64,000 nt of DNA, taken from the NCBI RefSeq assembly GCF_002959755.1, contig NZ_PPCW01000001.1, positions 558,001-622,000 of the forward strand, given 5' to 3'. Under the pieces are notes generated by a model, which had not been told where the DNA came from, ran no database searches, and saw only the letters and a list, made by a program, of their open reading frames with translations. This stretch comes from Veillonella sp. T11011-6 (GTDB lineage Bacteria; Bacillota; Negativicutes; Veillonellales; Veillonellaceae). Position 1 is the first letter of the stretch, and each line of letters starts with the position of its first letter. A program made the translations under genes and the position numbers. Shown here piece after piece: positions 18,150 through 27,323 of the stretch.

Positions 18150-21059
18150 TTATCCTAAAGACACAATGTTATCAAACACATTACCAGCATCTTTAATTTT
18201 TTGTTCGTTACCCATTGTGCAAATATGATTATCATTCAATACAGGTTCTACCACATCTGCTAATGCAACAATATCTTCTGGCTTACATGCGATTACTTGT
18301 TTACGGAACTCTACTTTGTCCTCTAATTTAGCACCGCTGAAGTACATACCCATTGCACGTGGTCCACGCAATGCAGGTGTCATTGGCAAGTCTAAAGAAC
18401 TCATAGTACCAATGATATATTTACGCATTTCACGATCAGTTAATGTGAAGTCACGAAGGTATTGAGGCAACTCTTTATATACATCTAGAGTTTCCAACAA
18501 GTTAGGATCGCGATAACTGCAGAAAATCATATTGCCATCATCATAGAAATTAGCAAATGCTCCGTAAGCACCACCTTGTACACGAATACGAATCCAAAGG
18601 TATTCATAACGTAAAATCGTTTCTAACACGCTCATTGGACCAACATGTTTGAAACCATGATCGATGAAGTTACCACCTTGAGCTACATATTGAACTTTAC
18701 CAGCTGTAACGATACCATCGTTGCCAGATAGACGAGAGATTTGTAATGCATCATCACTCAATTCTGTAGCATCCCAAGTTTCAACGAAAGGTTCCATAAG
18801 GTTTTCAAAGGCGTCTAATTCGCCTTCTTCACCAACAAACATAATATCTACATTGTTAGCGCGGAAAATTTTACGAGCTACTTCAGCTAATTTTTCTGGT
18901 AAAAGTGGCAATGCTGCAGGATTAGATGCTAGTTCACTAATTTTTTGATAATATCCTAAATTACCATTATCTCTAAACTTACCAACAGCAGATACTTGAG
19001 CCATAACGCGTTGACTCACGATGGAATTACCACGACGGAATGCTTCATTATCCCAAATGGCTTTGCTTTCTTGAACAAGTTCAGTCAAACGTTGATCATC
19101 GCTATAATCTGCTTTTTGAACGACTTCATTAATCAAGCGACATAAATCAGGTAATTTAGAATGCAATGCTTTCGCACGCACAATCATAAGAGGAGTAAAT
19201 TCATCACGCTTACCATCTTTGCTGATGGCCGTAATATCAGAACTCAATCCACCTAAATTCATATTGATATCTTTAGCCAGAGCTTCATAGCCGCGTTCAG
19301 ATGTATCAATACGACCGAGGATATCACTTAAAATATCAGCGTAGAATAGTTCTTCCTCAGTGAGGCAGTTCAATTTAAAGTACAATCCTACATAATTGAT
19401 ACCTTTTGTAAAAGTAGGTACAAAATGAACTATAGTATTGCCAATTTTACTTTCACGGCGTTCTACGGCTTCAATATTAGGGTTTAAATCAGATAACTCG
19501 AGCAAAGGAATAGATGCTAGCGCTTCATCACTATCTGGAGTTTCTTGACGAATTTTAAGGCGTTTTGTTTGCTCTACAATTGCTTCGATTTCTTCAGGTG
19601 TCATATTAGCTTTTACAGTGGCTAAATGCTCTTTAACCTCTGCATCTTTACGTTCTTGAAGACCACGTTCAGGATAAATAGATACAAGAACTTTATGGTT
19701 ATTATTCAAGATGGAATGACGAATCAAATCTTCGAAGTATGTACCTGCTAAGCCCTTGCGAATATTCGCTAATGCCTCTTCATAATGTAATAGTTCCAAT
19801 GGATCATTATCGTATAGCCAATTATCCATCATACGAATAATATAGGCTAAACCGATAGGACGACCACCAAAATCACTTTCACGAAGAGCAAATTCAATGC
19901 TATTTAAAGAAGCCTCTAATAACTCTTTATCTAGGCCCTTATCACATAACTCTTGTAATGTGGACTCTACAATACGTTGCAAGTCAGCTTGTTTATCTAG
20001 ATTAGAACCTGTAGCTTGCACTGTCCACATAGGTTGACGAATGCTATCTAAGTAATAGCCACTAATATCAGAACCGATACCAGCTTTCACCAACGCCTGT
20101 TTAAGAGGCGCTGCAGGAGATGTCAACAAAGCATGTGTTAATACTTCAAAGGCTAAGCTATGTTCAGGTGTTACATCAGGCAATACATACGCAAAGGAAT
20201 GCAATGTACGATTATCTGTTGACTCCTCAGAACCTACGCTATATGGATAGCTCACTACTTTACCTTCTGTAAATGGAGCTTGTAGAGCTACCTCCGTATG
20301 AACGTCGATAGCATCAAAATGACTTAAGTACTCATCATTTAAGAATGCTAATTGCTCTTCAATATTCATATCACCATACAAGAAGATATAACTATTGGAT
20401 GGATGATAGTGAACACGGTAGAACTCTTGGAATTCTTCATATGTTAAATCTGTAATATAATCAGGATCCCCACCAGAGTCAACGCCATAAGTAGTATCTG
20501 GGAAAAGCTCGCGCATCATTTGGCGTTCCAAGACAGAATCAGGAGATGAATAAACACCTTTCATCTCATTAAATACAACGCCTTTGTAAGTGAGTTCATC
20601 ATCTGCATTTTCTAGCTCATAATGCCAACCTTCTTGCATTACGATTTCTGCATCTTCACGAACACGTGGGTAGAATACTGCATCAAGATATACGTCCATC
20701 AAATTATGGAAATCTTTATCGTTCTTGCTGGCTACAGGATACATTGTTTTATCCGGATATGTCATAGCATTCAGGAACGTGTTTAAAGAACCTTTTACCA
20801 ATTCAACAAAGGGCTCTTTTAATGGGAATTTGCGAGAACCACATAGAACAGAATGCTCCATAATATGTGCCACACCGGTACTATTGTGAGGTGTTGTTCT
20901 AAACGCAATATTGAATACTTTATTAGAATCTGGTGAATCAATATAAATTAAACGAGCACCAGATTTTTCATGCTTCATTTCATAAGCGGTACCATTGATC
21001 TCATCAATGCGCTCAATGCGGTCAAGGCGAAAGCCAGAATAAACCTTATTTATTTCCAT
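18150..21059 (-). CDS. M16C zinc metallopeptidase (presequence-protease-like)
   Basis: 969-residue protein of the M16C/insulinase group related to PreP/Cym1-type peptidases, which degrade peptides inside a closed chamber. The inverted zinc motif HIMEH is at residues 65-69, followed by the typical FPLKEPFVELVKGSLNTF and a second Glu ligand candidate in NEMKGVYSS. Length and the large central M16C-associated region match the family. No signal peptide is seen, so it is probably cytoplasmic. An AAGGGA site precedes the ATG. Confidence 0.9.
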   Translation of the reverse strand: MEINKVYSGFRLDRIERIDEINGTAYEMKHEKSGARLIYIDSPDSNKVFNIAFRTTPHNSTGVAHIMEHSVLCGSRKFPLKEPFVELVKGSLNTFLNAMTYPDKTMYPVASKNDKDFHNLMDVYLDAVFYPRVREDAEIVMQEGWHYELENADDELTYKGVVFNEMKGVYSSPDSVLERQMMRELFPDTTYGVDSGGDPDYITDLTYEEFQEFYRVHYHPSNSYIFLYGDMNIEEQLAFLNDEYLSHFDAIDVHTEVALQAPFTEGKVVSYPYSVGSEESTDNRTLHSFAYVLPDVTPEHSLAFEVLTHALLTSPAAPLKQALVKAGIGSDISGYYLDSIRQPMWTVQATGSNLDKQADLQRIVESTLQELCDKGLDKELLEASLNSIEFALRESDFGGRPIGLAYIIRMMDNWLYDNDPLELLHYEEALANIRKGLAGTYFEDLIRHSILNNNHKVLVSIYPERGLQERKDAEVKEHLATVKANMTPEEIEAIVEQTKRLKIRQETPDSDEALASIPLLELSDLNPNIEAVERRESKIGNTIVHFVPTFTKGINYVGLYFKLNCLTEEELFYADILSDILGRIDTSERGYEALAKDINMNLGGLSSDITAISKDGKRDEFTPLMIVRAKALHSKLPDLCRLINEVVQKADYSDDQRLTELVQESKAIWDNEAFRRGNSIVSQRVMAQVSAVGKFRDNGNLGYYQKISELASNPAALPLLPEKLAEVARKIFRANNVDIMFVGEEGELDAFENLMEPFVETWDATELSDDALQISRLSGNDGIVTAGKVQYVAQGGNFIDHGFKHVGPMSVLETILRYEYLWIRIRVQGGAYGAFANFYDDGNMIFCSYRDPNLLETLDVYKELPQYLRDFTLTDREMRKYIIGTMSSLDLPMTPALRGPRAMGMYFSGAKLEDKVEFRKQVIACKPEDIVALADVVEPVLNDNHICTMGNEQKIKDAGNVFDNIVSLG

Positions 21060-21163
21060 GCTGTCCCTTCTTTCTATATAAATATAATTAATTTCTTCCT
21101 AACAATTCATTATAACACATCGACAACTCTATATATAGATGTTAAGAATAATTATCGAAACAC

Positions 21164-21196
21164 AAAACCCCATAGGCATTACCGCCTATGGGGTTC
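21164..21196 (-). terminator. Terminator after lysC operon
   Basis: A 12-bp perfect stem (21166-21177 with 21184-21195) enclosing ATTACC, followed on the minus strand by a short T-rich stretch (TTTTGTGTTT). It sits 4 bp after the stop of the 105-residue gene. Confidence 0.8.
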
Positions 21197-21199
21197 ATT

Positions 21200-21517
21200 T
21201 TATTTATTATGTTGCATTTGCCACTTTTGATTGCGGCGCAAGGTTAATAAGCCTTCTAACACTGCTTGAAATTGTATAAAACTCAACGTATACGGTGGGT
21301 ACATATCAGGTACCACCTTATAAGAAATAGTAACTTCGGCCTTATCATAATCGTAGAAAATGCCATGTAAATTACTTACCGTAGTATAACCAGTTTGAGC
21401 TTGCTCCAATGTTGGAATAGGCTGATTTTTTAGATTTCCTAGTAGATCGCTAATGAAACCTTCCTTACGACCTTGGTCATTGAGCATTTCATCCATAAAA
21501 CTACGTAGACTATCCAT
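21200..21517 (-). CDS. Conserved-looking small protein, function unknown
   Basis: 105 residues, not recognised. It has a charged N-terminus (SLRSFMDEMLNDQG), a central segment rich in beta-forming residues (YDKAEVTISYKVVPDMYPPYT) and a C-terminal basic end. There is no signal peptide or membrane span. It begins 7 bp after the aspartate kinase stop and is followed directly by the terminator, so it is almost surely the second gene of the lysC operon. An AGAGG site lies upstream with rather long spacing. Confidence 0.7.
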   Translation of the reverse strand: MDSLRSFMDEMLNDQGRKEGFISDLLGNLKNQPIPTLEQAQTGYTTVSNLHGIFYDYDKAEVTISYKVVPDMYPPYTLSFIQFQAVLEGLLTLRRNQKWQMQHNK

Positions 21518-21524
21518 AAATAGA

Positions 21525-22754
21525 TTAACCTCTTTGATCTAACAATAAGCCATTGTGGATTACACGAACAGCATCTTTAACGCGATCTTCAGTAACAAGG
21601 CAAGAAATACTAATTTCAGAAGTAGAAATGATTTCAATATTGATGCCTTCTTGGCTCAAAATATCAAACATTTGAGCTGCCACGCCTGGTTGACCTAACA
21701 TACCTGCACCAATGATAGATACTTTTGCCATTCTTTCGTCAATATTTACAGCTTCAATATCAACAGTTTTTTGTAATTCTGCTAATACTTCACGAGCTAG
21801 TACAACATCATCCATAGCTACAGTGAAGATGAGATCAGTTTTAGGTTCACCTACGGCGCGGATAGATTGAACAATCATATCAACATCCACGTTTTTTGCA
21901 GCCAATGCTTTGAACACAGTTGCTGCAACACCTGGTTTATTTTCAACGCCTACAAGGGCTACTTTTGCTGTATTAGTATCATCAGCTACGCCAGTAATTA
22001 CGTGTTTATTTGCTTCCACAGTATAATCCTCCCGAATAATAGTACCTGTATTGTCACTAAATGTTGAACGTACGTGAATAGGTACACCATAACGGAAACC
22101 CATTTCTACGGCGCGAGGTTGCATTACACCTGCACCAAGACGTGCCATCTCAAGCATTTCGCCATATGTTACTTCTTCTAATTTAAAAGCCTCTTTTGCA
22201 ACACGAGGGTCTGTAGAGTAAACGCCTTCAACATCTGTGAATATTTCACAAACATCAGCTTTCATAGCGCCTGCCAATGCAACAGCAGTTGTATCAGAAC
22301 CACCGCGACCTAAAGTAACCATATCACCATATTCAGTAATACCTTGGAAACCTGCAACTACTACGATATTGCCTTCATCCAAAGCTTCAAATACGCGATT
22401 TGGATCAACGCCTAAAATACGGCCTTTATTGAATGTATCACTACTTGTAATACCTGCTTGGTCACCTGTTAAGGACATAGCTTTATGACCACGTTCGTTG
22501 AAAGCCATCGCCATTAATGCAATCGTTACTTGCTCACCTGTAGATAACAAGCGGTCCATTTCACGACCATAAGGCTTAGATGTTACTTCTTTAGCCAATG
22601 CTACCAAGTCATCTGTTGTATCACCCATAGCGGATACAACGATAACGACTTTATCGTCTTCTTTCTTCTCACGAAGGACGCGATCAACAATATTAAATAT
22701 TTTTTCTGGTGTAGCTACGGAACTACCACCAAATTTTTTAACGATTAAGGCCAC
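21525..22754 (-). CDS. lysC: Aspartate kinase
   Basis: Phosphorylates aspartate, the first step to lysine, diaminopimelate, threonine and methionine. 409 residues with the N-terminal KKFGGSSVA, the kinase motifs GFQGITEYGDMVTLGRGGSDTTA and FTDVEGVYSTDPR, and two ACT domains in the C-terminal 150 residues (VGVENKPGVAATVF and IIGAGMLGQPGVAA), the allosteric site in this family. Translation starts at GTG with GAGGG upstream. No lysine riboswitch could be made out in the roughly 175-bp leader region. Confidence 0.94.
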   Translation of the reverse strand: MALIVKKFGGSSVATPEKIFNIVDRVLREKKEDDKVVIVVSAMGDTTDDLVALAKEVTSKPYGREMDRLLSTGEQVTIALMAMAFNERGHKAMSLTGDQAGITSSDTFNKGRILGVDPNRVFEALDEGNIVVVAGFQGITEYGDMVTLGRGGSDTTAVALAGAMKADVCEIFTDVEGVYSTDPRVAKEAFKLEEVTYGEMLEMARLGAGVMQPRAVEMGFRYGVPIHVRSTFSDNTGTIIREDYTVEANKHVITGVADDTNTAKVALVGVENKPGVAATVFKALAAKNVDVDMIVQSIRAVGEPKTDLIFTVAMDDVVLAREVLAELQKTVDIEAVNIDERMAKVSIIGAGMLGQPGVAAQMFDILSQEGINIEIISTSEISISCLVTEDRVKDAVRVIHNGLLLDQRG

Positions 22755-22930
22755 AATAATCCCTCATTTAACTTATTCTACTAAAAATCAATATGCATAT
22801 ACTTTACCACAAACAAATAGCACTGTAAAGGGATATAAGGCATTTTATCCACCATATAAAAACAAAACTCTTTTGAGTGCGGACAGATTTTTCTCTAAAA
22901 TAATTATGTTATTATTAAAAATTACATACA

Positions 22931-22958
22931 AAAAGACCAGCCCTAAGGCTGGTCTTTA
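22931..22958 (-). terminator. Terminator after superoxide reductase
   Basis: An 11-bp perfect stem (22932-22942 with 22947-22957), CTAA loop, with TTTTT on the minus strand. It lies 18 bp past the stop codon. Confidence 0.9.
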
Positions 22959-22975
22959 TTAGTTGATTAAGTTAA

Positions 22976-23365
22976 TTAAGCAACTGTGATTTCTTTTTCG
23001 GATTCCCACAAACCGTGGATGTTGCAGTAGGATACAGCAATCAATTTACCAGATTTGTTCAAGGAAACTGCCAAAGAACCTTCAGAAATTGCGTGTACAG
23101 GGCCTTCGTTTGCAGTTGCGCCGTCACCATGTACGTTGAAGGAAATTTCACCAACTTCGAATGGCAATTGAGTACCTTCAGCTACGAAGTACAATTTGAT
23201 CCATTCAATGTGATGTTCTACAGTGTTAGGATGTGCGATGTCTTTACCAACGGACAATGTTACGTGGAAAGTTTCACCTGCTTTTACAGTGTCAACAGTT
23301 TCGATAACAGGAACGTGTTTTTCAGTAGCGAAATCGCCGGATTTAATGTAATCATGTACAGCCAT
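22976..23365 (-). CDS. Superoxide reductase (neelaredoxin type)
   Basis: Reduces superoxide to peroxide at a single Fe(His4)Cys centre without making oxygen, common in anaerobes. 129 residues. The ligands appear as EKHVPVI (Glu and first His), HPNTVEHHIEWI and the C-terminal CNIHG (Cys and His). The short desulforedoxin domain of 2Fe desulfoferrodoxins is missing, hence the one-iron class. The ATG at 23365 has a strong AGGAGG site; the ORF extends to 23395. It is monocistronic between promoter and terminator. Confidence 0.93.
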   Translation of the reverse strand: MAVHDYIKSGDFATEKHVPVIETVDTVKAGETFHVTLSVGKDIAHPNTVEHHIEWIKLYFVAEGTQLPFEVGEISFNVHGDGATANEGPVHAISEGSLAVSLNKSGKLIAVSYCNIHGLWESEKEITVA

Positions 23366-23437
23366 AGTTAACCTCCTGGTTAGTCTTATATACATACTTA
23401 ATGTCGAGAATATTTAGCACCTTGTGCTTATGACTAT

Positions 23438-23466
23438 ATTATACATTTTCGATATAGTTTTAGCAA
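23438..23466 (-). promoter_or_regulatory. Superoxide reductase promoter
   Basis: TTGCTA (-35, 23466-23461), 17-bp spacer, TATAAT (-10, 23443-23438), a near-consensus vegetative promoter. The leader contains a small hairpin (AGCAC, 3-base loop, GTGCT, at 23416-23428). Confidence 0.75.
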
Positions 23467-23513
23467 GAACTTTTTCGAAAATTTTAGATTTAATTATTCC
23501 TATATCATCTAAA

Positions 23514-24056
23514 CTAAAACTCAATCCCCTTAGCAGCTTTAATGCCTTTCTCATAGGCGTGCTTTACTACCTTCATTTCTGTTACCGTATCGGCAACGTC
23601 AATGATTTCAGGTTTTGCATAACGGCCTGTTAAAATAACGTGTAAGCGCTCAGGTTTATGTTTAAGCATATCTACTACAGAATTCACATCAATAAGCTCA
23701 TAATTAATGGCATTATTGATTTCATCCATAATGATGAGGTCCCATCGATCTGAATTTACTTCTTCCACTAATGTGTGCCAAGCCTTTTGAGCTGCCTCTT
23801 TGTGACGTGCCAATTCAGCCTCGCCTACTTCATCTCGTTTATAGTAAATGAATCCCTTACCCATGGAACGAATTTCTACTTGGTCCCCTAATTTAGCAAG
23901 ACCTGCTAGTTCGCCATAGCCATTACCACTTTTGATAAATTGTAAGATTAAAACCTTAAGACCTTGGCCAACAGCGCGTAATGCAACACCTAAGGCTGCT
24001 GTTGTTTTACCTTTACCATTGCCGGTATTAACTAAAATTAAGCCTCGTTCACTCAT
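23514..24056 (-). CDS. cobO: Cob(I)yrinic acid a,c-diamide adenosyltransferase
   Basis: CobO/BtuR-type corrinoid adenosyltransferase, which attaches the 5'-deoxyadenosyl group to cobalt. 180 residues; the modified P-loop GNGKGKTTAALG is near the N-terminus, followed by FIKSGNGYGE and DLIIMDEINNA. It begins 2 bp after the cbiA stop, with the AAAGGAG site inside cbiA, so it is the last gene of the cbiK-cbiL-cbiA-cobO unit. Confidence 0.93.
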   Translation of the reverse strand: MSERGLILVNTGNGKGKTTAALGVALRAVGQGLKVLILQFIKSGNGYGELAGLAKLGDQVEIRSMGKGFIYYKRDEVGEAELARHKEAAQKAWHTLVEEVNSDRWDLIIMDEINNAINYELIDVNSVVDMLKHKPERLHVILTGRYAKPEIIDVADTVTEMKVVKHAYEKGIKAAKGIEF

Positions 24057-24058
24057 AA

Positions 24059-25438
24059 TTAGCTCCTTTTAGCTTTATACTTAGCACATATATCAATGAA
24101 ATGTTGTGCTCCTTCATCAGAACCAGCAAAGTTCAAATGTAAATACGATGCTAATACATTATCAGTAGCATAGCCACCATCATAGGATTGAGGTTTACGG
24201 CCACCTTCTAAGTGGAATGCCCATGGGAAGTTCTCTACAGTCGGCTCCATAGTAGAGAAATGGAACTCATGACCACGAAGAGATGTATCAGCAGTGCCTA
24301 ACAAGGTATCTCGCTTAGCTGTAGCCGTAACATACCCTACTTTTTGCAGCTTTTGTTGCATAATGCAATTAGCCGGTACAATACCTACCGTATCGTATAC
24401 GGTACCCTCAAAGTCGTGGATGCTTTCACATAAATACATAAGGCCACCACATTCAGCATAAATAGGCAGTCCTTTTTCGTTGGCTTGACGGATAGACTCT
24501 TTCATTGACTCGTTACTAGAAAGTTGGAACAAGAACATTTCAGGGAAGCCACCGCCAAATACTAGGCCGTCTACATCAGGAACTTCAAAGTCATTAAGAG
24601 GGCTAAAGTATACGATTTCTGCACCTTTTTCCTCTAGGGCGGCTAAACTTGCTGGATAGTAGAAGGAGAACGCCTCATCATAGGCTACACCAATTTTAAC
24701 TCGTTTTTCTACGGATTTAGGATCTACGGCATCTGGTAATTCAATACTTGGCGCACTAGATGCAATGTCCAACAATTGACCTAGATTTACCATTTTCTCA
24801 ACAACTTCGCGAATCGTGTTGATTGCCTCTGTTGGATCAATCTCAGTAACAGGTGTGAGTCCTAAATGGCGCTCTGGAGAGTGCATACGATCATCGCGAT
24901 AAATAGCACCAATAACAGGTACACCTATTTTATCCATACCTTCACGAACCATGCGCTCGTGGTTGGCAGAACCTAAGCGGTTCAAGATAACGCCGCCAAA
25001 GTTTACCTCTGGATCATAATCACGGAATCCTTTAGCAATAGCTGCCGCACTTTCACCCATGGCCTTGCAATCGATAACAAGCACCACCGGTGCATTCAAT
25101 TGCTTAGCAATTTGAGCTGTGGAGCTAACGCCTTCTCGACCCCCATCATAAAGGCCCATAACACCTTCAATAATAGCAAGGTCTACGCCATGCGCCATAG
25201 TAGCAAAGAAAGGATTTAATTTGTGAGGTGGCACGAGCCACGTATCTAAATTATAGCTGTCACGGCCGGATGCAATTTTATGAAAGCCCGGATCAATATA
25301 ATCCGGGCCCACTTTAAAGGATTGCACCGTACGTCCACCATTTGCATAAGCAGCCAATAAGCCCGCTACGATAGTTGTTTTACCTACACCAGAGTTAGTG
25401 CCAGCAATGACAACACGTGGAATATGTACTGTGTTCAT
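24059..25438 (-). CDS. cbiA: Cobyrinic acid a,c-diamide synthase
   Basis: ATP- and glutamine-dependent amidation of the a and c side chains of cobyrinic acid. 459 residues: an N-terminal dethiobiotin-synthetase-like ATPase (VVIAGTNSGVGKTTIVAGL), the segment VGPDYIDPGFH, then a C-terminal glutamine amidotransferase-like domain with YAECGGLMYL holding the nucleophile Cys and a final HLEG/HLNF region. It sits 29 bp after cbiL and next to cobO. Confidence 0.94.
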   Translation of the reverse strand: MNTVHIPRVVIAGTNSGVGKTTIVAGLLAAYANGGRTVQSFKVGPDYIDPGFHKIASGRDSYNLDTWLVPPHKLNPFFATMAHGVDLAIIEGVMGLYDGGREGVSSTAQIAKQLNAPVVLVIDCKAMGESAAAIAKGFRDYDPEVNFGGVILNRLGSANHERMVREGMDKIGVPVIGAIYRDDRMHSPERHLGLTPVTEIDPTEAINTIREVVEKMVNLGQLLDIASSAPSIELPDAVDPKSVEKRVKIGVAYDEAFSFYYPASLAALEEKGAEIVYFSPLNDFEVPDVDGLVFGGGFPEMFLFQLSSNESMKESIRQANEKGLPIYAECGGLMYLCESIHDFEGTVYDTVGIVPANCIMQQKLQKVGYVTATAKRDTLLGTADTSLRGHEFHFSTMEPTVENFPWAFHLEGGRKPQSYDGGYATDNVLASYLHLNFAGSDEGAQHFIDICAKYKAKRS

Positions 25439-25467
25439 AAATATTACCTCGTAATACGACGTGTTTG

Positions 25468-26175
25468 TTAACGGTCCTTACGTTTTGCAAGGATTGTAGA
25501 CAAGTAGTTGAGTTTAGTATCTTTTGGCATATTATCAAGGCCTACGAATACTTGCTCATCTGGCAAACCTACACGGCTAATCATAACCGCATCATCTGCC
25601 ATATTGTGTTTAATCAATGTTTCTTGTACTTCATCAAAGTTTTTGTACACTTTCATGATTACTGCATCATCAGCTACGGCTAATACAGCATCAATTTTTT
25701 CTTTAGGTGCTGTAGCAGGAACGATAGCTAATACTTCTTCCTTCTCTACGATTGGATAACCAAGGTGGGAACCAATAGCACAGAAAGCAGTAATGCCAGG
25801 AATTGTTTCAATTTCATGGCCTGTATTTTCAATCAAGCGATATACATACATGTATGTGCTGTAGAACATAGGATCACCCAATGTTAAGAAGACAACGCTT
25901 TTACCTTGATCTAAGTAGGATAAGATAATGCGTTTTGCTTCTTGCCACCCTTCCTCTTGTGTAGCATCATCCAATACCATTGGGAATACTACAGGAACGA
26001 TTTCTGTATGTTCTTGAATATATGGGGATGCAATATTAAGTGCTACAGAACCATCTTTCTTTTCTGTTTTAGGTGTGATGATAATATCTGCTTCACCTAC
26101 GATGCGAGCAGCTTTCACAGTCATTAATTCAGAATCGCCAGGGCCTACGCCAATGCCATATAATTTACCTTTCAT
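25468..26175 (-). CDS. cbiL: (Cobalt-)precorrin-2 C20-methyltransferase
   Basis: SAM-dependent corrin methyltransferase, 235 residues. The tetrapyrrole methylase fold shows as LYGIGVGPGDSELMTVKAA at the N-terminus, VVFLTLGDPMFYSTYMY in the middle and TIPGITAFCA after it. The YSTYMY-type segment is typical of CobI/CbiL. Since the pathway here is the cbi type with an early cobaltochelatase, the substrate is probably the cobalt form. Confidence 0.92.
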   Translation of the reverse strand: MKGKLYGIGVGPGDSELMTVKAARIVGEADIIITPKTEKKDGSVALNIASPYIQEHTEIVPVVFPMVLDDATQEEGWQEAKRIILSYLDQGKSVVFLTLGDPMFYSTYMYVYRLIENTGHEIETIPGITAFCAIGSHLGYPIVEKEEVLAIVPATAPKEKIDAVLAVADDAVIMKVYKNFDEVQETLIKHNMADDAVMISRVGLPDEQVFVGLDNMPKDTKLNYLSTILAKRKDR

Positions 26176-26261
26176 GGGGTTCTCCTATTCTTATAGTTAC
26201 ATTCTATTTATAAATTTCATTTCTTTTATTATAACTAATTTATGCAAGATATACAAAACTA

Positions 26262-27116
26262 CTATTTAATATTTGGAATTGTTGGACGATGTGAACTACG
26301 TTTGCCATACAAATCATCAATACAATCTTGCACATGTTGGCGGAAGATATCTTGTATTGCTTCATATTCACCAAGTGCGCTATGGATTGGTTTAACTTCA
26401 TAGCCATAATCGGCAAGTTCATTAATAACGCTATCTTCTTCATCACCAAAGAGATCGTTTTGTGCATGATCTCCAAGAACTAATAATAATGGGTGCACAT
26501 AAATTGTGTTTGGCCGTTTACCATCGAGCCATTCCCATGGCATAGCTACGTCAGCCACATAAGGAGCATTCTCTAAAACAGCGATACGTACATTTGTAAG
26601 GCCATCACGAATTAGTTTAAATTGTAGGTTGCCATATGATGAATTACCAGAACCGAGGCCACCATGACCAACCAATAGTAACCCGTCTTCTTTAGAAATG
26701 TTAAGCGATTTAATGAATCGGTCAATCAAAATTTGGTAATCATCTGGATGTTCCTCTTGGCCAATATAATACACGAGAGGTCTACCTACGCGCAATACTT
26801 CTAGCTGTCCTTCCCCTTCATGAGCAAGGATATTATTTTTCAATTTATCAAACTCTTCACCGCCAGTGAAGTGAAGTGGTTGTACATAAATATGTGTATA
26901 CCCGTCTTGGATAAGTTTTTCTAACGCCCCTTGTTCAGTAGGCACCTCAATACCGCGTTCACGTAAACGTTTAACGATAATACGAGAAGAAAATGCTAAT
27001 TCCACAGTATAATCTGGATAGGATTTACGGATATGCTCCACAACGGAATCAATATTATGTTCACGAGCACTGTCAACAGTGGACCCAAAAGCAACAACTA
27101 AAATAGCTTGTTTCAT
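26262..27116 (-). CDS. cbiK: Sirohydrochlorin cobaltochelatase CbiK (catalytic)
   Basis: Inserts cobalt into sirohydrochlorin early in anaerobic cobalamin synthesis. 284 residues, cytoplasmic (no signal). Residues equivalent to the CbiK active site are present: the Glu in GGEEFDKL (87/88), His151 in LLLVGHGG and His217 in GDHAQNDL. An AAGGAG site precedes the ATG. It leads the unit with cbiL, cbiA and cobO. It is one of three CbiK-family genes in the window and the only one that is both intact and cytoplasmic. Confidence 0.92.
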   Translation of the reverse strand: MKQAILVVAFGSTVDSAREHNIDSVVEHIRKSYPDYTVELAFSSRIIVKRLRERGIEVPTEQGALEKLIQDGYTHIYVQPLHFTGGEEFDKLKNNILAHEGEGQLEVLRVGRPLVYYIGQEEHPDDYQILIDRFIKSLNISKEDGLLLVGHGGLGSGNSSYGNLQFKLIRDGLTNVRIAVLENAPYVADVAMPWEWLDGKRPNTIYVHPLLLVLGDHAQNDLFGDEEDSVINELADYGYEVKPIHSALGEYEAIQDIFRQHVQDCIDDLYGKRSSHRPTIPNIK

Positions 27117-27230
27117 GGAAGTCTCCTTATCTAATTAATAATGTATCTTAATCATACCATAGACGACACATTAGGGGCATACCATAGGACGTATAAAATG
27201 GATATTATAAATATTTTTCATAGTAAAAGT

Positions 27231-27270
27231 AAAAATCCTCCTCATTGGATTTCCAACAAGGAGGACTTTT
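27231..27270 (-). terminator. Terminator after the second CbiK-family gene
   Basis: Stem TCCTCCT/AGGAGGA (27236-27242 with 27259-27265), continued by TTGGA/TCCAA around a 2-base mismatch, followed by ATTTTTAC on the minus strand. It separates the neighbouring gene from cbiK, which therefore needs its own promoter in 27117-27230. Confidence 0.8.
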
Positions 27271-27323
27271 ACGTATATAAAGGAGTGTGGAGAGATGTAT
27301 GTCTAATTATGTAAGAGATCAAT